Assembly: GCA_025349905.2 (NCBI GenBank)
Contig: MU624683.1
Coordinates: 1,187 to 31,815, forward strand
DNA length: 30,629 nucleotides
Reading direction: 5' to 3'
Source of the DNA: Blastocladiella britannica
Taxonomy: Eukaryota > Blastocladiomycota > Blastocladiomycetes > Blastocladiales > Blastocladiaceae
Positions 7,863 to 17,164 of the stretch are shown one piece after another; positions within the stretch are counted from its first letter, which is position 1, and each line of letters starts with the position of its first letter. The notes under the pieces are model-generated. The model was not told the DNA's origin, made no database searches, and saw nothing but the letters and a program-made list of their open reading frames with translations. A program made the translations under genes and the position numbers.

Positions 7863-9616
7863 TTACATTTTGGTTGGACGACTCGTCACACGCATCCGCA
7901 GTCCGCGCTCCATGGGCAGCGTCAGCGCGATCCGGTATTGGACCCCGTTGGGATCCACGAGCTCCATGTCGTACCGGCCCAGGAGTGTCGTGATGCACGC
8001 CACCGCCTCGAGCATGGCCATTTGCTGGCCCAGGCATGCCCTTCATTTTTATTGGTTTTTGAGTGGTCCGAATCCATGAGCATGGACGACGTAAAAGGAA
8101 GAAGCGTACCTCGGCCCCGCATTGAACACGGGCCAGACGCTCGGGCTCGGCGCAATGCACTTGCCATCGCGGATCCACCGCTCGGGACAAAACTCGCCCG
8201 CATCGGAACCCCAGACGCCCTCCAGCCGCGCCATAGCCCACAGCGGCCACACGATGCGATCTCCTGCATGCACGCGAGTTCCATCCGGCAAGACATCATC
8301 GTTGACCGCCTGCTTGACTTCCAGAGGTACGGGAGGGTGCAAGCGCAGCGACTCGAGCAATACCGCGCGCGTGTACACGAGCCGGTGGCTCAGGGCTGCA
8401 AAGTGCTCGGCTCGGTCCTCCTCGCCCCTGTCGTCGTCGCCATGGGTGGATGGTGGTGGAGTTGCCAGGTGTGAGTGGTGGGCGGCCATTTCGGCGCGGA
8501 TCGTTGCGGCTACCGTGGGTCGACGGGCAATCTCGTACAGCGTCCAGGAGAGCGCTTGGGCTGTGGTGTCGCGACCTGCGATCACACTATTTTTTTCTTT
8601 GTGTCAGTCGAACCAATCTCATCTAAAAAATGACGACCGTACAAATTCACGACAATATCGCGCAGCTCGCGGTCAGTATACGCGTCGCCGGTGAGTGCGC
8701 CAATATCCATGAACCGATCGAGCAAGTCGCGGTCGTCAACGCGCTGATCCACGTCGTCCTGCCGATCACCCTGATCCGCGGCAGTGAGACGAGTGGCTCG
8801 GCGCTCTGCAATGAGACGGCCCGCGTACCCGTCCACGATCGCCACGCACTCCTTCATTCGGCGGCGCCGCCCCGTGACCGCCTCGACCACCCACAAGATC
8901 GCGGGTGGGAGCAATGCGCGGCGACCAGCAATCGCTTGGGCCTCATCGAACGCGGCGCCAAACGCGCGCGCGTCGTCGGCACTGCCCGACCGCGACCCGA
9001 ATCCAATCTCGAGAAATGACGACAACGTGTAATCAAACATGGCCGCGGCCATGTCCAGTTCCAGAGGACCACTTGAATCGCGGAGAGACGCGTCGATTTT
9101 AGAGCACAAGCCTTCCAGTCGCGCGTCAAACACGCCTAGCATGTGGTCGCGGAACCCACGCACCGTAAACAGATGTGCGGCCGCTTTCCGCTGTTTCCTC
9201 CACGCGTCGCCGTCGACGTTAAAGATGCCATCCCCGAGTAACTGCCGCTGCTTGGCGCGAAACACGCTGCCTTTAACGTAGTTGTCGAATCGCGACCGCA
9301 ATACCCAGTCGATCGCGCGCGGGTCGCACGTCACCAGTGTCGTGGGCATGAATGGCACGCTCAGGTACGATGTTAGCGAATTTTGGGAAGTCCACGCGTG
9401 CTGCATGAGCGCCAAAAAAGCGTGATGCCGACGCGACCCGGCCCGAATGAGCCACACGAGGTGCCCGATCAGTGTTTGAAGTGGAGAAGTGACCGTGGGC
9501 AAGTGCGCGAGCTGTACTGCGCGTTGTCGACTGCGGTTGAGGACGGTCATTGCCGCTGATACGAGGATGGCAGCCAGGACTGCGCGTCGCCGGACGTGTT
9601 TTGTTATCCGCTCCAT
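7863..9616 (-). CDS. Cytochrome P450, fatty-acid omega-hydroxylase-like (CYP52/86/704 type)
   Basis: Three exons, 9616-8643, 8586-8110 and 8040-7863, give 542 residues. An N-terminal anchor (about 12-25) precedes the family block LLGDGIFNVDGDAWRKQRKA. The I-helix is AGRDTTAQALSW (about 328-339), the K-helix is ESLRLHP with Glu about 403, then PERW, and the haem loop is FNAGPRACLG with the ligand Cys about 486. The haem-loop Arg codon is split by the last intron. The AGRDTTA and FNAGPR signatures are typical of the CYP52/CYP86/CYP94/CYP704 group, ER enzymes that hydroxylate fatty acids or alkanes; the substrate is inferred. The start is the first ATG downstream of a GTG in the same frame. A second P450 follows 146 bp upstream on the same strand. 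Confidence 0.92.
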
Positions 9617-9762
9617 TTTTCTTCCCAAGCGAAGTTGTTTTTGACGCGTCGTAAAGGCAAAGAGCACGCGTCAAGAGGGAATGCGGCCAAACACAGTCGG
9701 CCGCGCGGTCAAACGAAACGAAAAAAATGGGGAAAAAACACAAAACATTCATCCAGAAGACA

Positions 9763-11657
9763 TCACACCCGCGGAGCAAATGTCAGCTCGACCCGAAGCG
9801 GATGTGCCGTAATGCCGTACTGTACCTCGGGCCCGGCGTCCCCACGGCGCTCCAATTCCCCACCGGCAGGAACCCGAATGTGGAACCGCGCCACGAGCCG
9901 CGCAACCAGCACTCGGATCTCCATCATGGCAAACTGGCGGCCAATGCACGCCCGAGGGCCGCCGCTGAATGGGAAGAACTCGTACGGGTGGAGCACGCGG
10001 TTTCCCGCGGCATCGCAGCCCGTTTCGGGCACCTCGGCCGCGCTCACGGCGATCCGGATCTTGGACCACCGCTCGGGACGGAATTCCGTAGCGTCCGCGC
10101 CCCAGATTTGCGGGTCGAGGTGGATCGGTTGCTATGTTTTTTTTTTTCTTCCGCTCGTATCAATTGACCCCAATAAAAAAAAAGTAAATGGAAACCGCCG
10201 TACAAACGGAATCACCACGACCCCATTCTTGGGGACGTGCAGAGACTCGCCGCTCGTCATAGAAATCATCAGGTCCTTGGTGGCGATCCGCGACGTCACG
10301 TAGGCGGGCGAGTGCAGCCGCAGGCTCTCGTTGATGACCCAGTTAAAGTACTCGCAGGTGGCCAAGTCCTGGCTGTCGACGCCTTTGATCTCGTTGTACA
10401 GTCGTTCCTGGACCGCCGGGTACCGGGCCAAGTAGTACGCGGTCATGGTGACCGTGATCCCCGACGTATCGTGTCCCGCCGCCAACATCACCAGGAGCTC
10501 GTCACGCACGTCAATGGCCGAGAGTCGCGAGTCAGGGCGTTCAAGCTCGGCCACCAGCACGTCAGCGAGTGACGGGGCGTGGTCCGAGGCGGCCTTCCCA
10601 GCCTGCAAAGCTGCGCGCTTGCTGGAAATCATGCGGGCCACCTCGTCAAACACGGCATTGCGGGCATTCCATGACCGGATGTTGGACGGCAGCGGCAGCC
10701 ACCACAGAATCGGAATCATGCCCAACAGCAGATTCCAGGTCGTAAACTCGGCAAGTAGAGCCAGATCCGTGTACGCTTTCAGCAGTGGGGAGGTGGTGGG
10801 GCCGAACGCGTCAAAGTCCGTCGACAGCATCGTGCGGCCAATCACGTTGAGCGTCAAAGCCGACGAGAATTCCTGAATGTTGCGCGGAGTACTCGGGTCG
10901 GCGGCAATCGTTTCGAGCGCCTCATCGGCCGATTCCTCGAGGACCGGGTAGAATCTGTTGCAAACAAATGCAGTCAATTCTTGTCGTCAAAAGCTACCAA
11001 TGGTAGACATACCCTTTGAGCAGCTTGGCATTGAACATGGGATTCAGGATTCGGCGGCGGGCCTTGTGGTCGTCGCCCTTTTTTCGGTAGATCCAAAGCA
11101 ATTGAGTCAATACTTACAACAGAAAAGAAAATAAACAGGACATAGACACATACCACCATGATGAGCACGTTGCGCGAGCCCGTGGCCACCTCGAGAAACT
11201 CCGTGTCCTCCTTGGGCTTGCCGAAATCGTAGGCATTGGTCGATAACACCGCGTAGAGCACCTTGGGGTCGGCGCACACGATCCAGGGTCGACCAGCCAT
11301 GGTCAGCATCGTGTACACAGGCCCATACTTGGCTTGATTCTTCACCAGGTACGGCACCACATTCCCGGCCATGAGATCGCCGAGATGCCCGAGCGTCAAG
11401 TACTGCCAGAACGAGGTGGAAGGGCCAGGGGGGCTCCGCTTGGTACCATCGGCACGGACAAGGACGATGCGGCGGCGGAGGAAAATATTCTTGATGATAT
11501 CAACCGAGTGCGAGAGCAGGACGGGGAGGACGGGCAAAACCGTGACTGCTGCCACCACGAGTGCGATCAGCTTGGAGCGGGGCACCTCGGCCAGGTACCG
11601 AGGCACTGCACCGGGGTCGGCCAACTGACGCAGTACTTCGGCAGCTTGGGCGGACAT
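9763..11657 (-). CDS. Cytochrome P450, second family (CYP4/CYP5xx-like monooxygenase)
   Basis: Four exons: 11657-11154, 11077-11013, 10954-10204 and 10131-9763, giving 562 residues. A hydrophobic anchor lies near 30-48 (LIALVVAAVTVLPVLPVLL), followed by a proline-rich hinge (RSPPGPS). The C-helix region is GDDHKARRRILNPMF, the I-helix AGHDTSG (about 349-355), the K-helix ESLRLHSP (Glu about 399), then FRPERW, and the haem loop FSGGPRACIG with Cys about 502. All catalytic landmarks are intact, so a microsomal monooxygenase is likely. The family differs clearly from the neighbouring P450 (AGHDTSG versus AGRDTTA), so the pair is not a recent duplication. The substrate is unknown. The gene is divergent from the TCP11-family gene, with 51 bp between ATGs. 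Confidence 0.92.
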
Positions 11658-11708
11658 TTCTATTTGTGGCGTTCAAAAATGAAAGAAAAAATTCATCTCT
11701 GAGGGTCA

Positions 11709-14203
11709 ATGCTTCACTTCGGAGCACTCAAAGAAACCCACAAAATGCTGTCCTTTACAATCCCTGCCGGCAGTACCGCTCACCAGGTGCCCCTCATCCG
11801 CCTGTCACCCGCGCCCAAGCACCGTGAAGCCCTTTCGGCCCGCCTGGCGCGTGCTGAGGCTGCCCGCACTCAAAGGCTGGCCCAACGCAGTGCCGCAGCA
11901 CGCGAGCGCGTATCCCACGCGCAGGCCGTCGCAATGCACCACCACCAGGCAATCTTGGCCGAAAACGCGCTCCGTGCACTCGCACTGAACGCCAATCTCG
12001 ATGCATCCTCTCAGCGACGCGCCGCGTACTTGTTGGCTCGGCGCACCTCAGCAGCTCTGCGACGCCGGCAAAAGCGCCAGCAACCCATTTCGGTTGCATT
12101 CCGCACCGCGGTTGACGCGTTTATGGCCCTCGACTTGGTGACTGTGAACGCGGCAAGTGCTTCGCTGGACGACCTTGCCGACCGGCTGTGCGATGACCAC
12201 ACGCTGGCCGTGACCCGTCGTCTCTTGAACGAAATCGCGCTCCTCTCCGACTGCGATGGGAATCCGTTCGACGCCAAGACGTTTTTAGCCGCATTACCGT
12301 TGGTCATGTTCCCCGACCAAGTCCTCGGCACTGGAAATGAGCTGGACCAGGTATATATCCTTTTTTTTTCCATTTGTGCAAGGTATCAAATCTCATTCAA
12401 TGAAAAAAATAGGAATTACTGGACGCGTCGGCTGCAGTCCTCGACGCGTTTTCGCCCATCTTGCACTCCTCGGACCCAAGCGCATCTCAGGCTCAAGCCA
12501 TTGTCTGCACTTACTCGAGCTACACGGCGGCATTCGACGCGTGGAAGCGCGCTTCGCAGCAGATTCTCGTGGACGAGCTTGTCGCACACCACCTTGAGGT
12601 CGACCGCATGTGGGTAGCTGCTCGGGACCGATTTGCGGCTCTTGTTCGCGACGAGAGCGGCGACGACGGCGCTTCTGAGGCCACTCGCCGCGCTGCCCGT
12701 GAATATCTGGACGGCCTGCGTGTCCGCCAGCAAATGATCCGCAACCGGCTTATTCGCCTTGATCCTGAATCGCAACAGCGACTGCGAATTGCTCGCGAGA
12801 ACGCGGGGGTCGCGGCGTTTGATCTGGCGCGCGACGATCCCGAGTCCCTTCTTGGGCCCGGTCTTTCTGCGTTGTCGAGTGGCAGCAGTCGCAGCAGTGG
12901 TCGCGGTGGCGTGGCTGAAGGTGTCGTTGAGGGCAAATACTCGAGTGTGCCGGCCGAGGCGGGGCAGCACATGTACCACGTGTCCGACATTGCTGCCGCA
13001 CACGAAATGTACTTTGAGGTTGGTCCCGCCGACGACAATGCACCTTCCGGAAAGGAGCAAATGGTTGTGGCTGCCATCAGGCAAGCGTTTCGTACGCGGG
13101 CAGAGTCGGCCGATTCAGATGCCTGGTTTGTGGATGGGCTGCGTGACTTGCGCAAGGTACGCCCCAATATTTCCTTTGTCCAATACCGGGAACTCACTCG
13201 CAAAACATAATAGGCACTCGAAAGTGCGCGACTGAGCGAGCAGTTTGACGGCATGGTCGACATGGACTGGGTCCAAGAACAAGATTCCGTGAGCAGCGAC
13301 GACAAGCTGAACCTTCTGGCCCGTGTGCATGGCCTGTTGCGAGCGTCGTGTGCGCCGGCGCGCGACGAATCGCTCCGACGCCTTGCCGTCGATGCCACTC
13401 AAGCACAGTCGCTCCCCGCGCTTCTCTACGGCCTCATTGACGCTGCATGGGACCTTTCACGCGACACTACCGCCGACCGCCGCGCTCGCATGCGACCAAC
13501 TCTGGCGCCGGTGCTGATGCACATGGAGCAGTCACACTTTGGCGCCGCGCTCGCTCAAGGTAACATTCCGCGCGACTTGCCGCTGACACGGGCATGGCTC
13601 TCGCGTGCTGCTACGTCTCTGCCCGCCGGCTCCAAGCACCGCGTCATTTGGGAGGCAGCATTTACCAACCTGCTCGTGTCGCCCCCTATGGACAGCGTGC
13701 CCGAGACGTTCCCGTTCGAGGCTACGCGTCTCGGCCAAATTACCGAGCGCTTGCACCGTGCAGTGTTGGTCGCCGCGCTCGTGTCGCATGCAAAAGCTCG
13801 TGTCGACGGGCCCATTCCCGAACTCGTGCGCGCTGCGGATGGGACGGCAGCGGCCGCGAAACAGCTGTTTGCGATTCTATCGGATTCGACGACCATGACC
13901 GAGCTGCACGTGCGCCTCGAGTCGGCGATGGGCAATGGGTCGGCGGTCCTGGTACGCCGGTGCGTTGCCAAGACTGACCCAGTCGCGAAGCTGCTGATGC
14001 GACGCGTCGAGTCCATCTTGCGCGCCGCTATTGCGCCTGGTGCTGCTGCGGCGCCGTCGTTCAAGGGATTGGAGGCGGTGGCGGGCCCGCTGGCGGATAT
14101 TGTCGCGGTGGTGATTCGGCTCGCAGCTCATAACCGACTCGTATACGCCCAGTGGTACAATCGGGTTCTGGATGAGTTGCATGTTACGCCGCCGCCTGCT
14201 TGA
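11709..14203 (+). CDS. TCP11/SOK1 family protein
   Basis: Three exons, 11709-12350, 12413-13156 and 13214-14203, give 791 residues from the first ATG. A second ATG at 11745 has a better context (A at -3) and would give 779. The N-terminal 120 residues are highly basic, Ala/Arg-rich and helical. Further blocks recall the TCP11 domain: VMFPDQVLGTGNELDQELLD; AFDAWKRASQQILVDELVAH; a segment with CAPARDESLRRL; and one with LRPTLAP-like helices, a Glu/Phe pair and TRAWLSRA. Yeast Sok1 is linked to cAMP-dependent kinase signalling, and animal TCP11 to sperm capacitation and motility. The biochemical activity is not known. The family call rests on several weak motifs in the right order. Confidence 0.65.
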
Positions 14204-14305
14204 GATTTCTCAAGTCATGGGAAATCCGTTGTTTTGTTATTTCTTTCCCAAACCGTTCATTGTTTTGCTCCGAAATTCTCTCTTTCGATCTGATCTATCA
14301 TAAAA

Positions 14306-16512
14306 ATGGCAAGCAACAACAACCCCGAGGTCCTCTCACCCGAGCTCAAGGCGCTCCGATCGGAAATCAAGGCGAGTTTTTTTTTTTTTTTTTTTTTTTC
14401 ATCTTTTCTGGAAAGTTGCAAATCTGACTCTATCCAATCCGATCTGATCTTGAATAATTGTAGAATTGGGAACGGCAATTTGCCCAAGCCAACGGACGCA
14501 AACCGAGCAAGGACGATGTTAAAAAGGACAAGAATGCCGGTACGCGTGTATTTGGTATAATTCCTCCATGGAAAGCATTTTTCATTGATCCTGGTCCTGC
14601 CCACAGTGGAGCTGTACAAGCGCTTCAACAAAATGAAAACGGCTGCATCGCTTGCTTCACAGTCGCCCCCTCTTTCGCCTCCTGCTGCTGTAAACGAGGC
14701 TGCTGCACCTGCCAATTTGCTATCATCAACCGAAGTTGCTGTGCCTGACGTACCGATCGTTGCTGAGGCACGCGTCAAAGTTGCTATCGCTGTTGCACCA
14801 CCAGTTCAAGATCAGGAACAGGAGCGGGTGCAACCACAGGGACAAGTGCAAGAACCGGAGCAGGAGCATCAAGGGGTTCGTCCCACCACCGCTACCGGTA
14901 TTTCTCGAGCCGAGGCACTTCGCAAGAGCCAAGCATTGCGAAAGCGTCACCAGGGTACGCCTTATTTCATTGCATGATTGATCCAGACAAGGACTGACAA
15001 CGTATCGAAATAGTCGGCCGAGTGACCCAATCGGGACTCGGGACCAACCAGGCACCGATCGACATTGCAAGCCTGAACGTCAACCTTGCAGCAGCAGCAG
15101 CTTCTGCCGCAGCATCAGGCAATGGGTCCAGCCGTGCCGCAGCCATGCCCTCCGTGATGCTCACGTCGCCCATTTCGCCCGTCACGGCGCTGACAGTTTA
15201 CGATGACGGGGTCATGCACCCGACTACCTTGCACATTCCCTCGGCTGCCGCCGCCGCCGCATCATCCACGGCGGAAGGAGATCCCCAGGGCCCGCAACTG
15301 CAACGCGATGCGTTTGCGGTGGGCGGGTTCGATGGCAATGTTCCCATCGTCGGCCACGATGGGGAGCGACCGTCGACGGCCGGGTCGTCTGGAAGCAGCG
15401 GAGCAACAACGAGCGATAAGGATATCAAGCCGGCTGGCGAGGGGGACGAGCAGGAACCTAACTCGTCTGCAGAGGACGTCGATGGCGGAACTACTGCCGA
15501 TGTTGTCGCCAATCCTGATGAGGCACACGTCCAAGTGTCTCCTGGCCTGGTGCTGGACGTGTTCAAGTACCTTCTTCTTTTTTTTCATTTTTTTATTCGA
15601 ATGTAGGGCGGAACCCCTGACGCTTTGAAAAACAATAGACCGCCAGCGGCTGGCGAGATCGTACGCGGATCCGTGCTGCGCAGCAAGAACCCGTCCCGGC
15701 CCGATCAGACCACGTTTAACCTCCAAGACGGCACATTCGCACCCATTGCATCTGCGCGGCGCGAAGCGTCCCTGAAGTTGAAGCCAACGTACTACCTGTT
15801 CAATCGCGGGTCGGCATCGGACGCTCCCAAGGAGGCTGCGGTATGGAAAATCAAGTATGTACCTCATTTTTTCATTTCAACTCGCCCTGTACAATCTTCG
15901 ACCTTTCGTCATCTCACACAAGTACTAACTCAGGGGCAACTATGAGGGCTCAACATTTCGCATCACAAATAGCCGGACTGGGGAGCTATATGGACTCGTT
16001 CATTACGTACGGATCATACCCATACCTTTGTTTGAAGCTCGCATCCAACTCACAACAGCAAAAAACAAAAACAAAAAAAGACCTCATCATGCGTGCCTCG
16101 TGCAATGCTTGTCGTTTCCAGTACCTCTACCTCCGGTCCGATCTCGGTCGCCATCGAGACGGCACTGACCGCCAGCAATTTCGCGTGGCCGCCCAAGTTC
16201 ACGCACCCGAACCTGGACACCACGGGGCTCCTAGTGTACAAGAACAAGCTCCCGAAATTCAACGATAATCTCAAGACGTTTTGCCTCAATTTCCACGGCC
16301 GGGTGACCATGCCGTCGGTCAAGAATTTCCAACTGGCGCTGGCGTCCGAGGTGGACGACGGATCGGGTGCGGCGGGAACTGGTGGGAGTGTTAGACTGCA
16401 GTTTGGCCGGGTGGCCAAGGACTCGTTCACGATCGACGTGTCGGCGCCCATGTCGGTGATGATGGGGTACGCGATTGCGCTGACCACGTTCGATGCCATT
16501 GAAAAGGTGTAA
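14306..16512 (+). CDS. Tubby-domain protein with N-terminal Sld2/RecQL4-like segment
   Basis: Seven exons: 14306-14371, 14464-14539, 14607-14954, 15014-15566, 15639-15854, 15934-16006 and 16081-16512, giving 587 residues. The C-terminal part is a Tubby domain: LDVFKPPAAGEIVRG strand, YYLFNR, NYEGSTFRITNSRTGELYG, LNFHGRVT.PSVKNFQL-like block, QFGRVAKDSFTIDV and the closing AIALTTFD helix. Tubby domains bind phosphoinositides and, in animals, cargo for ciliary transport. Residues about 13-60 (LKALRSEIKNWERQF, NGRKPSKDD, VELYKRFNK) follow the Sld2/DRC1 pattern found at the N-termini of Sld2 and RecQL4. About 280 low-complexity residues link the two parts. Intron 1 needs a GC donor. The Tubby call is firm; the Sld2 resemblance is strong but unsearched. 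Confidence 0.85.
14372..14463 (+). other. GC-AG intron containing a 23-nt poly-T tract
   Basis: Reading frame and domain continuity (SEIK joined to NWERQF) require the first exon to end at 14371. The intron then starts with GCGAGT rather than GT and ends TGTAG. The nearest GT (14376) would shift the frame and break the conserved segment. Immediately after the donor are 23 consecutive T residues (14377-14399), which is also where a sequencing slip would be most likely. Confidence 0.6.
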
Positions 16513-16567
16513 ACAGCCCGGCCCAGCCAATATACTCTATATATTCAGACGACTGGCCGACCGGCTA

Positions 16568-17164
16568 CTACACGTACGGGAACTCGGCAAACCCGCCATG
16601 CACGTTGGCAATGTGCTGCTGCAGCCCACTAAACGCCGCAAACGTGTGCTCGCAGCACAGGTACACGGCGTGGTCGCGGGTGGTGAACAGGTGGCCCTGC
16701 AGGCTGGCCCAGGTCGGGAACGTCCGCCCGCAGTAGTGGCACTCGCAGTCGGCATACACTTTGCGCAGCCAGGGAGGGTACCGCCCGCGGTCAATCACCA
16801 CCTGCTCGCCATTGGCCGGTAACCGACGGCCCTCGTACGATCGCTGGGCGTCAATTTTCGACTCTTGCACTGCCCGCGGACGAGGAGGAGGTGGGGGCGG
16901 CGATTGGGGTGCTGTATGCTGTGGGGACTGCGGCTGCACCCAACCAGATGCCACCAATGTGCGGCGGTCGTTGACGGAATCATACTCGTCGCCCGTGTAC
17001 AGCGTCGGCTCGAACCGGCGCGGCTGGAGCACTTGTTCGCGGGTCAATTGCGAGAGCGGGGCTAGCATCACTGGCGGCTGTGGAGGCGGCGGTGACGGAG
17101 ACTGCAGCGGCGGCGGCGCAGCCCGACCAGGTGCTTGGTGACGTCCCCGGCGGCGAGGGGGCAT
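16568..17164 (-). CDS. C2H2 zinc-finger protein, proline-rich
   Basis: A single-exon frame of 198 residues. Residues 1-100 are basic and then very proline-rich (runs of PPPP). A middle region (YTGDEYDSV, GRYPPWLRKVYAD) precedes two C2H2-like fingers at the C-terminus. Finger 1 is regular: C142-x2-C145-x12-H158-x6-H165. Finger 2 keeps the Phe/Leu core and histidines (C171-x12-H184-x4-H189), but its first cysteine (C170) is adjacent to the second instead of two residues before it. A DNA- or RNA-binding nuclear role is likely, but no target can be named. A TATAAAA lies at 17187-17193, about 25 bp before the ATG. The stop is 55 bp from the convergent Tubby gene. The start overlaps the open tail of the decayed F-box gene. 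Confidence 0.7.
   Translation of the reverse strand: MPPRRRGRHQAPGRAAPPPLQSPSPPPPQPPVMLAPLSQLTREQVLQPRRFEPTLYTGDEYDSVNDRRTLVASGWVQPQSPQHTAPQSPPPPPPRPRAVQESKIDAQRSYEGRRLPANGEQVVIDRGRYPPWLRKVYADCECHYCGRTFPTWASLQGHLFTTRDHAVYLCCEHTFAAFSGLQQHIANVHGGFAEFPYV

Noticed and set aside
12416..13398. Long minus-strand frames (222 and 292 codons) opposite the TCP11-family gene
   Set aside because: They are Ser/Arg/Ala-rich mirror frames of GC-biased coding sequence. The plus-strand frame has proper introns and motif order.
15262..15867. 201-codon minus-strand frame opposite the Tubby gene
   Set aside because: It spans an intron of the plus-strand gene, includes a poly-lysine run from the T-rich intron and has no recognisable domain.
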